From contig JALHOJ010000034.1 in the NCBI GenBank assembly GCA_022843045.1, positions 1-39,289 on the forward strand: 39,289 nt of DNA. Reading direction: 5' to 3'. The first letter of the stretch is position 1. Each line of letters starts with the position of its first letter. Shown piece by piece: positions 25,094 to 31,146 of this stretch. The stretch comes from Phycisphaerales bacterium (GTDB lineage Bacteria > Planctomycetota > Phycisphaerae > Phycisphaerales > UBA1924). The translations under genes were made by a program, and so were the position numbers. The notes under the pieces were generated by a model that saw only the letters and a list, made by a program, of their open reading frames with translations, was not told where the DNA came from and ran no database searches.

Positions 25094-25675
25094 ATGGTCT
25101 TCGATAAGGAAGTCTTGACGACCGGCGAAGTCGCCAAGATCTGCAATGTGGCCCCCCGAACCGTCTCCAAGTGGTTTGACTCCGGGTCCCTGAAGGGTTA
25201 TCGAATCCCGGGCAGCCGGGATCGACGGATCCCTGCCTCGGAGCTCGTCCGCTTCATGCGTGCCCACGGCATCCCGCTGGAGGGGATGAACAGCGGTCGC
25301 ACCCGCGTGCTGATCGTGGACAAGGAACGCGAGGTCGTGGACGTGCTCGAAAAGGTTCTGGGCGAACAGACCAACTACGAAGTCCGCTCCTGCGTCAGCG
25401 CCTTCCAGGCGGGCATGGAGTGCGAGAAGTTCAAGCCGCATGTGGTCCTGATGGACCTGCACGTGGGCGATGTCGATGCCAAGGTCTTCGCCGACAGCAT
25501 CCGGCGCAATGAGAATCTGCAGTTCACCAAGATCGTCGCGATGAGCGGCAAGCTCACCGACGGCCAGGCGATGGCCCTCAAGGGCCAGGGCTTTGACAGC
25601 TTCCTCAAGAAGCCGTTCCAGGTCCGCCAGGTCGTGCAGGCGATCGAAGCGGCGACCAACCTGCTCGCGGCGTAA
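25094..25675 (+). CDS. HTH (excisionase/MerR-like) plus C-terminal receiver regulator
   Basis: The 193 residues have an N-terminal helix-turn-helix of the excisionase/MerR-like type (LTTGEVAKICNVAPRTVSKW, then a wing with GYRIPGSRDRRIPASEL, about 8-58) and a C-terminal receiver domain (70-190). The receiver keeps the phosphoacceptor Asp121 (VVLMDLH), Ser151 and Lys173 (LKKPF), but the acidic pair is Asp76-Lys77-Glu78 instead of two adjacent acids, so Mg binding may be altered. The domain order is the reverse of classical response regulators. It likely binds promoter DNA in response to a histidine kinase that is not encoded nearby. The start is supported by AGAGGTGA about six bases upstream. 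Confidence 0.9.
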   Translation: MVFDKEVLTTGEVAKICNVAPRTVSKWFDSGSLKGYRIPGSRDRRIPASELVRFMRAHGIPLEGMNSGRTRVLIVDKEREVVDVLEKVLGEQTNYEVRSCVSAFQAGMECEKFKPHVVLMDLHVGDVDAKVFADSIRRNENLQFTKIVAMSGKLTDGQAMALKGQGFDSFLKKPFQVRQVVQAIEAATNLLAA

Positions 25676-25724
25676 GGCCGGGGCGGAACATCATGGCAAA
25701 CTTGTCCCCTGATGGGACCAGCAC

Positions 25725-25750
25725 CAGCCCGAGCAAGGACGCTCGGGCTG
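25725..25750 (+). terminator. Hairpin after the HTH-receiver gene
   Basis: A perfect 10-bp stem (CAGCCCGAGC with GCTCGGGCTG) has a six-base loop, 50 bases after the stop codon. The tail (TGTGCGTTATT) is only weakly U-rich. Confidence 0.65.
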
Positions 25751-26199
25751 TGTGCGTTATTCCCTCGCAGGAGCAACACCAAGAAGGGACGGCGGCTTCG
25801 ACGGGGTGATGCACACACGTCTGCGCAGCGACTCAGCACGCTCGCAACTGGTTTCTGGGGGCAGCCAAGTGCCACTTGGGAAACGACTTCTGACCTTCGT
25901 GGCGAGTTCGGAAGTGGGCCGACAGAGCCGCTGAATTACCCAACTCACCGAGATTCACATCGAGAGAGAGAACGTTTGCGTACATGCAAGTATCCCGGTT
26001 TAAGGGACCGTCCGGCACCTGTGCCTTTCCCGATTGTGACTTTTTGCACCACGTGCAAAGAAATCTTGTCATTCTGTCGCGCCACTTCCGCTATCAGTGT
26101 CGGACAGATGTGGTCTGCGCCCCGCCGCGGTTCTCGCGATGTGTCTGGCGCTGGAAAGACCTCATGGGTCCCAGGGGGTGTGTTCCTTCAGGGGTATGT
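25751..26199. other. 450-base stretch with no supported gene, lower G+C than its surroundings
   Basis: Between the hairpin after the HTH-receiver gene and apaG I find no reading frame with recognisable protein character. Base composition appears less G+C-rich than the flanks. A small perfect hairpin (CCAAGT/ACTTGG) occurs near 25865, and a TTCGACGGGG motif near 25797. It could be a leader, a non-coding RNA gene or decayed sequence. Confidence 0.4.
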
Positions 26200-26625
26200 A
26201 TGTCTGCTGAAACTTCCACCGTTGCAACCTTGCTAGCACGCGATCCAGGCTCCGACTGCACCACTTGCGGCATCCGCGTTGAGGTGCGTCCGGCGTTCTT
26301 GCCGGATCGCAGCGACCCCGCACTGGGGCGTTTCACTTGGTCTTACCGCATCACCATCACCAATCGAGGTGATCGGCGCGCCCGCCTTCTCCGCCGGCAC
26401 TGGATCATCGTCGACGGCGACGGCAATCGCCACGATGTGGAGGGCGAAGGCGTCGTGGGCCACCAGCCCGACCTCGCACCCGACCAGCGGTTCGAGTACT
26501 CGAGCTTCTGCCCCCTTGAGTACCCGTGGGGTACGATGGAGGGCGAGTACACCTTCGAAGACGAGCAGGGCGACGAATTCCGCGTGCAGGTCGGGCGGTT
26601 CTTCCTGGTCAGCCCGCACGTCTGA
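26200..26625 (+). CDS. apaG: ApaG (DUF525) domain protein
   Basis: Single immunoglobulin-like ApaG domain of 141 residues. Family marks are VRPAFLPDRSDP, FTWSYRITITNRGD, LLRRHWIIVDGDG, EGEGVVGHQPDLAPDQRFEY, the PWGTMEGEY strand and FLVSPHV at the end. The molecular role of bacterial ApaG is poorly defined; related domains bind proteins or diphosphates. The ATG at 26200 is chosen because conserved sequence starts shortly afterwards; only a weak GGGG lies upstream. Frames reaching back to 25984 would add sequence without family resemblance. Confidence 0.92.
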   Translation: MSAETSTVATLLARDPGSDCTTCGIRVEVRPAFLPDRSDPALGRFTWSYRITITNRGDRRARLLRRHWIIVDGDGNRHDVEGEGVVGHQPDLAPDQRFEYSSFCPLEYPWGTMEGEYTFEDEQGDEFRVQVGRFFLVSPHV

Positions 26626-26660
26626 TCGTTTGCACGCAACCCACTCGCGCAGTTTTCGCA

Positions 26661-26682
26661 CCACGCCGATTGGTCGGCGTGG
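26661..26682 (+). terminator. Terminator of apaG
   Basis: A perfect 9-bp stem (CCACGCCGA with TCGGCGTGG) has a four-base loop and is followed by CGTTCCTCATTTTTG, giving a U-rich tail. It starts 35 bases after the apaG stop. Confidence 0.8.
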
Positions 26683-26861
26683 CGTTCCTCATTTTTGTGT
26701 TGAACTTCTGGCAACAATCGCCCCCGCGCTCCGAAACCTGTCAGGACTGAGGATGGGAGGCAAGCAGGACTTGGGTTGGTTGTCTGGGCAGGCGGAGAGA
26801 GAGCCACTCCTCGGCGACGGCGAAAGCCGCCACCCTGAGATTCGTATTTCCTCCCTTCCTC

Positions 26862-26893
26862 CAGAGCCCGTCGGCGAACGCCGTCGGGCTCTG
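26862..26893 (+). terminator. Second strong hairpin with T-rich tail, no assigned gene before it
   Basis: A 14-bp stem with one mismatch (CAGAGCCCGTCGGC with GCCGTCGGGCTCTG) closes on GAAC and is followed by TTCGTTTTG. It lies 180 bases after the apaG terminator. No reading frame is supported between the two, so it may end a small untranslated RNA or serve as a back-up terminator. Confidence 0.6.
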
Positions 26894-26946
26894 TTCGTTT
26901 TGCCCAAAGAGGCAAAGAAGCGCGGGGGCGGGGGGCGGGGGGAAAG

Positions 26947-27018
26947 AGCCTCCGACAGGACTTGAACCTGCGACCAGTGCTTTACAAAAGCACTGCTCTA
27001 CCACTGAGCTACGGAGGC
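26947..27018 (-). tRNA. tRNA-Thr (anticodon UGU)
   Basis: On the minus strand the sequence folds as a cloverleaf: acceptor GCCTCCG with CGGAGGC, D-arm GCTCAGTGGTAGAGC, anticodon stem GTGCT/AGCAC around the loop TTTGTAA (anticodon TGT), and T-arm GCAGG-TTCAAGT-CCTGT with a G-T closing pair. The discriminator base is T and CCA is not encoded, so it must be added after transcription. Confidence 0.95.
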
Positions 27019-27041
27019 GTCGGGCAATGGTATCGCCCTCA

Positions 27042-27130
27042 AACGAAACGCGCGCGTCAGCAAGCGTCGCGCGCCTTGAGGTCGCCTTGAGCCCATGACG
27101 TGCGACGCTTGCTGACGCGCGCGTTTCGTT
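27042..27130. repeat. Perfect 29-bp inverted repeat upstream of tRNA-Thr
   Basis: The 29 bases at 27042-27070 are the exact reverse complement of 27102-27130, with a 31-base spacer. The arms contain the core GCGTCAGCAAGCGTCGC. It lies between the terminator of the sorted exported-protein gene and tRNA-Thr. The absence of any mismatch suggests recent origin or selection for a hairpin. Confidence 0.9.
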
Positions 27131-27144
27131 GCGCGACAGAACCC

Positions 27145-27183
27145 AAAAAAACAGACGAGCCGCCTCCTCGCGACTCGTCCGTT
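27145..27183 (-). terminator. Terminator of the sorted exported-protein gene
   Basis: On the minus strand ACGGACGAG pairs with CTCGTCTGT (one G-U pair) and is followed by seven T (27145-27151). It begins about 22 bases after the stop codon at 27205. Confidence 0.85.
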
Positions 27184-27204
27184 TGATGACATGAATTGTC
27201 AGTC

Positions 27205-27879
27205 TCAGGCGTGCTTGCGCCGACGCAGGTGCGTCGCCACGCCCGCCATACCCAGGCCCGCGAGGCCGGCCCACGCCGCCGGGGGCAGCGGGACAAGCAC
27301 GGGGTTGCCAGTGATCCAGCCGGATTGACCGCCGCCGCCCGTGCCCTGCACGTGCGCTGCGGTGTACAGGCCGTTGGGGCTGTTGCCAGCGCCGAAGCCC
27401 AGATCCATGAACGACGCGGTGGAGATGCCCGAGCCGGAGATGGTCACGCTCGCGGTCGTCCAATCCTGATCGAAGCGATTGTCGCCGCTCGTGGGCCACT
27501 CGAACTTGAAGTCAAAGTACGACCCGCCGTCGCCACGGAAGCCCGACTGCGTGTCGCCGCCCGTGCGGACGCTGGCCGCTGCGGTCGGGCCGCTGGTCTG
27601 GTTGAAGCTGAGGATGCTGGGCGAGAGGGCGGGGGTCAGGTTGAACAGCCAGATGCTGATGAACTCGCCATTCGCGAGCGTTGCAGCGCGGCTCATGTCA
27701 AGGCGGACGGTGTTGGCACCGATGTCGGTGAACGTCGCCGTAAGCCACGGGGCGGGGCCGCTCGGGGCCGTCGCGCCGCTGAACTCGCGGTCGAGATTGA
27801 TGGTGATCACTTCGGCATTCGCCGTCGTCGCACCGGCAGCCAAGGCCAGCGCAAGCACCAAGGACTTCATGGTCTTCAT
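27205..27879 (-). CDS. Exported protein with VPLPP-type (PEP-CTERM-like) sorting tail
   Basis: The 224-residue protein has a signal peptide (MKTMKSLVLALALAAGATTANAE), a beta-rich Gly/Ser/Thr body, and a C-terminal tail reading VPLPPAAWAGLAGLGMAG, then a helix and the basic end HLRRRKHA. This tripartite tail is the layout of PEP-CTERM/VPLPA-type sorting signals processed by exosortases in bacteria that make exopolysaccharide. The exosortase must be elsewhere in the genome. The body is unknown and resembles other short PEP-CTERM proteins. ATG 27879 is chosen because it starts the signal peptide and has GAAAGGGAG about nine bases upstream. Confidence 0.88.
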   Translation of the reverse strand: MKTMKSLVLALALAAGATTANAEVITINLDREFSGATAPSGPAPWLTATFTDIGANTVRLDMSRAATLANGEFISIWLFNLTPALSPSILSFNQTSGPTAAASVRTGGDTQSGFRGDGGSYFDFKFEWPTSGDNRFDQDWTTASVTISGSGISTASFMDLGFGAGNSPNGLYTAAHVQGTGGGGQSGWITGNPVLVPLPPAAWAGLAGLGMAGVATHLRRRKHA

Positions 27880-27940
27880 TTGAATGTACTCCCTTTCTTC
27901 CGAACGCAGGCACCCGTGAATCGGGCCCTTCCTCAAAACA

Positions 27941-27968
27941 ACGATACCCGATATCAGAGCGTTTGCAA
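27941..27968 (-). promoter_or_regulatory. Possible promoter of the sorted exported-protein gene
   Basis: On the minus strand TTGCAA (27963-27968) and TATCGT (27941-27946) are 16 bases apart, about 60 bases before the start codon. The rest of the 27880-28223 gap shows no gene. Confidence 0.35.
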
Positions 27969-28223
27969 CCCCACGACTGGCTAGGAAATCAGGGCGTTTC
28001 CGCCAACCTTTTTGCGGTGGCGATAATCTCGGCTGCGGCGACTGAGCACGACCCAAACCCCCTGAAGCAGTTGCCCGATCAGGTGGCCAGATAAACGCCA
28101 CAACTTGCCCAGGTTTTTGCAGGGCGAGCCCGTCTCAGAATCTTGTAAACCCCTGCCGAGAACGACCTTTGCGGCCGCGACGTTGCGCCAGCGCAACGCC
28201 GAAGCGGGCCGGCCGGTGAAAAG

Positions 28224-28297
28224 TGAGCGATCCCGGACTCGAACCGGGGACCTCATCCATGTCAAGGATGCGCGCTAGCCAACTGCGCTAATCGCCC
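28224..28297 (-). tRNA. tRNA-Val (anticodon GAC)
   Basis: The minus strand gives acceptor GGGCGAT with ATCGCTC (one G-T pair), D-arm GCGCAGTTGGCTAGCGC, anticodon stem CATCC/GGATG around TTGACAT (anticodon GAC), and T-arm CCCGG-TTCGAGT-CCGGG. The discriminator is A and CCA is not encoded. Confidence 0.95.
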
Positions 28298-28350
28298 AAC
28301 GAAACAAACCAGATGTGCCGCGCTGCTTTGCGAGCCTCGCGGTGGAGAGG

Positions 28351-28379
28351 ATTCTAGGCCCCCATTCCATCGTCCGCAA
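28351..28379 (-). promoter_or_regulatory. Sigma-70-type promoter of tRNA-Val
   Basis: TTGCGG (28374-28379) and TAGAAT (28351-28356) on the minus strand are spaced by exactly 17 bases, about 53 bases before the mature 5' end of the tRNA. Confidence 0.55.
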
Positions 28380-28420
28380 CGCACGCAGTCCGCGTGAGGC
28401 TGGCAATCGCTCATGTGACT

Positions 28421-29119
28421 TCATCCCCGCAACGCGGCGACGACGCCCGCACGCTCGGAGCGCGGGTGCTTGAAGATCGCGCTCGCCGCGACCAGTACGT
28501 CGCACCCTGCGGCCCGGACGTCGGCGGCTTGCTGGGGTCCGATGCCGCCGTCCATCTGGAGGCGTTGGTCCTCGCGGAGGCGTTGGCGGATCGCTCGGGT
28601 CTTGTCGAGGGTGTGGGCGATGAAGGCCTGCCCCGAGTATCCCGGATTGACGGACATGACCAGCGCCATGTCACACAGATGCAGCAGGGGCAGGATCGCG
28701 TCGACCGGCGTAGGCGGGTTGATCGCAAGGCCCACGCTCATGCCGTGGTCGCGGATCTTGCTCGCGAGGTCGGCCGCGAGCGCGGGCGTGACGACCTCGA
28801 CGTGAAAGGTGAACAGATTCGCGCCAGACTTTGCGAAGGGCTCGACAAACTTCGCGGGATCGGTGACCATGAGGTGCACGTCCAGAAACGCCCGAGGGAG
28901 GCGAGCCCGCAGGCATCGGCACAGATCCGGGCCCATCGTGAGGTTGGGCACGAAGTGCCCGTCCATCACGTCCAGGTGCAGCCAATCCGCCCCGCCGCCC
29001 TGAAACTTGGTCTCGGCGAGGAGGTGATCACACTCTTCGCCCATGCAGGCGAAGTCGGCGGAGAGAATCGAGGGAGCGATGAGGGGCAGGTGCTTGGGCG
29101 AGCGCACTCGGGAATCCAT
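28421..29119 (-). CDS. rpe: Ribulose-phosphate 3-epimerase
   Basis: TIM-barrel metalloenzyme of the pentose phosphate pathway that interconverts ribulose 5-phosphate and xylulose 5-phosphate. The 232 residues carry APSILSADF, LHLDVMDGHFVPNLTMGP (metal-binding His and first catalytic Asp), DVHLMVTDP, VMSVNPGYSGQ and QMDGGIGP (second catalytic Asp). The last barrel strand is VLVAASAIF, where family members usually have a Gly-rich phosphate loop, so phosphate binding may differ slightly. No Shine-Dalgarno site is present; TAGAGT lies six bases before the ATG. Confidence 0.95.
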   Translation of the reverse strand: MDSRVRSPKHLPLIAPSILSADFACMGEECDHLLAETKFQGGGADWLHLDVMDGHFVPNLTMGPDLCRCLRARLPRAFLDVHLMVTDPAKFVEPFAKSGANLFTFHVEVVTPALAADLASKIRDHGMSVGLAINPPTPVDAILPLLHLCDMALVMSVNPGYSGQAFIAHTLDKTRAIRQRLREDQRLQMDGGIGPQQAADVRAAGCDVLVAASAIFKHPRSERAGVVAALRG

Positions 29120-29250
29120 GCGGGGACTCTACGGCGCGAGGGAACGGGGCGATGGCTGGCGGAATTTGGGCATGGCGTCGGGGGGCGGGCGCGCGACGTG
29201 GTCGTCACTGGTTTCGTGGTGATGGCGCTGCGAAACTCGGGCAGCGGACG

Positions 29251-29574
29251 TCACTTGGGCGCGGCTCTCAACCCGCCGCCAGGCTCCTTGGCGGGCTGCA
29301 TCTCTGGCGGCGGGCTTCCGCCTTGCACTTCCAGTTGCCGGCTCTGACGCTCGGCGGCCTTGGCTTCGACTTCCTTGTAGGCTTCCTGCATCGCGGCGTC
29401 GGCTTGCTGGGCTTCGGTGGGCGGCGGCGGTGGTTCGCGCATGGACCAGAGCGTGATGCCGACGGCGGCGGCAACGAGCGCGAGGGCAACGCCGATGAAG
29501 ATGGGTTTCTTCTTGTCGGAGGGCTGGGCTGGATTGTCTGCGGCGGGGCGGCGAGACTTTGTCTGGATGTCCAT
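29251..29574 (-). CDS. Small single-span membrane protein B, downstream of prepilin-like gene B
   Basis: The 107-residue product has a Lys/Arg/Pro-rich N-terminus of about 22 residues, one membrane helix (PIFIGVALALVAAAVGITLW, about 23-42), then a charged helix (EAQQADAAMQEAYKEVEAKA) that may form a coiled coil, and a Pro/Gly-rich end. Positive-inside logic puts the tail outside the cytoplasm. I know no family. It follows the prepilin-like gene at 29664 on the same strand, with a terminator hairpin between them. The arrangement mirrors the pair at 31147 and 30811. The ATG at 29574 is the best start but has no clear Shine-Dalgarno site. Confidence 0.7.
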   Translation of the reverse strand: MDIQTKSRRPAADNPAQPSDKKKPIFIGVALALVAAAVGITLWSMREPPPPPTEAQQADAAMQEAYKEVEAKAAERQSRQLEVQGGSPPPEMQPAKEPGGGLRAAPK

Positions 29575-29606
29575 GAGACGCTCGATTGCAGAGGGTTCAA
29601 GCACAA

Positions 29607-29642
29607 GGAAAGAAAACGGCTCCACGCGCACGCATGGAGCCG
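29607..29642 (-). terminator. Terminator of prepilin-like gene B
   Basis: On the minus strand CGGCTCCA pairs with TGGAGCCG across a ten-base loop and is followed by TTTTCTTT. It separates the prepilin-like gene from the small membrane-protein gene, so the latter may be expressed by read-through or its own promoter. Confidence 0.75.
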
Positions 29643-29663
29643 GACGATGAACAAGAGCGGTGA

Positions 29664-30689
29664 TCAGCGAATGTCGATGCCGTTGATGCCGTTGCGGGTG
29701 GCCCAGAAGTAGGCGGGTCCGCCGTACTTGAAGTTGTATGGGGGGAAGTAGGTGCCGACCTGCGAGCCGCCGAAGAAGTCGTCGAGTTCAGACTGCACGA
29801 TATTGCCGCCTGGCCAGATGCCCGCGGGGGCATCGAGCTTGGCGGGGTCGGGCGTGCCGATGGGCAGGTTGGTGTCGAGAATCACATCACGCATGGTGAG
29901 GGTGCGGGCGCTGCCGTCGCAGAGGGCGGCTTGAATCTGGGCCGCGCTGGTGTTCCACATGGCCCGATCCTTGCGGATGTAGTCCTGGCCTTCGAAGAGC
30001 ATGACCTTTCGGGAGGCGGCGCGAATGTCGGTGAAGCGGTTGCGCCTGATCCACCAACCGTTGCCACCGTTGCCGTTGAGGCGGGTGGCGGATTCGAAGC
30101 GGCGGGGGTCCTGCCACATGGTGGGGGAGTACCAGTAGGAACTGGGGAAGATCCAGCTGAGGTCGCCTTGCGCGCCCTCGCCCGTGTAGAACTGAACGAA
30201 GTTCTTGAGGGCGTAGTCCCCGGGTGCGAAGTTGGAGCGCAGGCGGGAAGTCTGTTCGCTGTCGCCGTAGAACATGTGGGCGAGCCAGTGGTAGCCGTAG
30301 GTTTCGGTGCCGCTGCTGCTTTGCACGCCCAGGGCGTAGTCCCAGGCGTAGCTCTGCCAAGGATTGCCATTGCGGGCGGCGACGCCGATGGGCTCCAGCA
30401 CCACGCCGCGCTGGTCCCAGCCGATGCCATCAACCGGGCCGCCCCGACCGACGGCGAAGGGATTGAGCAGTTCCTCCTTGTTGTCGGTGGAGTAGACCGC
30501 CATGTAGTTGTAGTTGTTGTGGAGGTTCGAGAGGCTGACCACGCGCCAGCCGGAGAGGCGGGCCTTGCTGATGGCGGGCAGGAGGAGGCTGATGAGCACG
30601 GCGATGACGCCGATCACGACCAGCAACTCAATCAGCGTGAAGCCGCTGGACGAACGGGTGGTGGAGCGGGGATTCAAGAGACTTTTCAC
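29664..30689 (-). CDS. Type II prepilin-like protein B
   Basis: The 341 residues start with a basic leader of 16 residues ending in Gly, then the class III signal [20 protein letters not shown] with Glu at position 5 of the mature form. Prepilin peptidase should cut before FTLIE. The long C-terminal domain is Trp/Tyr/Asn-rich and probably exposed. It ends with SRKVMLFEGQ and LCDGSARTL, resembling the processing-associated H-X9-DG tail of planctomycete prepilin-like proteins but without the His. Start GTG at 30689 is supported by AGGAG six bases upstream. The structural role (pseudopilin, sheath or surface protein) is unknown. Confidence 0.88.
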   Translation of the reverse strand: MKSLLNPRSTTRSSSGFTLIELLVVIGVIAVLISLLLPAISKARLSGWRVVSLSNLHNNYNYMAVYSTDNKEELLNPFAVGRGGPVDGIGWDQRGVVLEPIGVAARNGNPWQSYAWDYALGVQSSSGTETYGYHWLAHMFYGDSEQTSRLRSNFAPGDYALKNFVQFYTGEGAQGDLSWIFPSSYWYSPTMWQDPRRFESATRLNGNGGNGWWIRRNRFTDIRAASRKVMLFEGQDYIRKDRAMWNTSAAQIQAALCDGSARTLTMRDVILDTNLPIGTPDPAKLDAPAGIWPGGNIVQSELDDFFGGSQVGTYFPPYNFKYGGPAYFWATRNGINGIDIR

Positions 30690-30810
30690 TAGACACTCCT
30701 CGCGGGTCCCTGGTGAAGCGGACGCCGTGTGTCCCCCGCGAGATTGTGACTACACGCTCGATCCATCGGGCGCATCCAAAGGCGACGCTGCGCGCTGGGG
30801 CGATGGTCGA

Positions 30811-31086
30811 TCAATTCGGCGGCTTGTAGTCTGGGTTGGCACGCGGCCCGCCGGAACGAGGTACTTCGGGGGTATCTTGGACCTTCAGGTCGCGAGGCTT
30901 GGCCGCTGGCACAGCTTCATCGGTTGGCTGAGCAACGGGCGTCTTGGCATAGTCGGGGTCGATACCTGGGGTGCCGTCATTGCCGCGGAGCAGGAAAAAC
31001 GCTGCCGCCCCGCCGCCGATGCAGAGGATCGCAACCAAAACCAATACCTTGTCCCGATTGGACATTCCTTCTGACTTCGCGGCCAT
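30811..31086 (-). CDS. Small single-span membrane protein A, downstream of prepilin-like gene A
   Basis: The 91-residue protein has a short charged N-terminus (MAAKSEGMSNRDK), one membrane helix (VLVLVAILCIGGGAAAFFLL, about 14-33), and a Pro/Asp/Lys-rich extracytoplasmic tail ending in NPDYKPPN. AAGGAG sits five bases upstream of the ATG, so it is a well-supported gene. It lies 60 bases after prepilin-like gene A and 121 bases before prepilin-like gene B. It shares design, but no obvious sequence, with the protein at 29251. No family was recognised. Confidence 0.8.
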   Translation of the reverse strand: MAAKSEGMSNRDKVLVLVAILCIGGGAAAFFLLRGNDGTPGIDPDYAKTPVAQPTDEAVPAAKPRDLKVQDTPEVPRSGGPRANPDYKPPN

Positions 31087-31146
31087 GCGGACTCCTTGAA
31101 GCTGGGATCTGAAGTTGAAACGTGGTGCCAGAGGCCCAAACTCAGA

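Noticed and set aside
25785..26030. tmRNA (ssrA), because of TTCGACGGGG near 25797, an AAACGAC near 25881 and GGACGG/CCGTCC ends
   Set aside because: No TTCRA-type T-arm, no CCA-adjacent 3' end, no tag reading frame ending in an LAA-like sequence, and the span is too short.
26760..26860. A known riboswitch (c-di-GMP, fluoride, cobalamin) before the hairpin at 26862
   Set aside because: No consensus blocks of these classes could be aligned and no downstream gene on that strand would be controlled.
27205..28101. A longer version of the sorted exported protein starting at 28101
   Set aside because: The added N-terminal residues lack protein character and would place the clear signal peptide in the middle; a ribosome site supports 27879.
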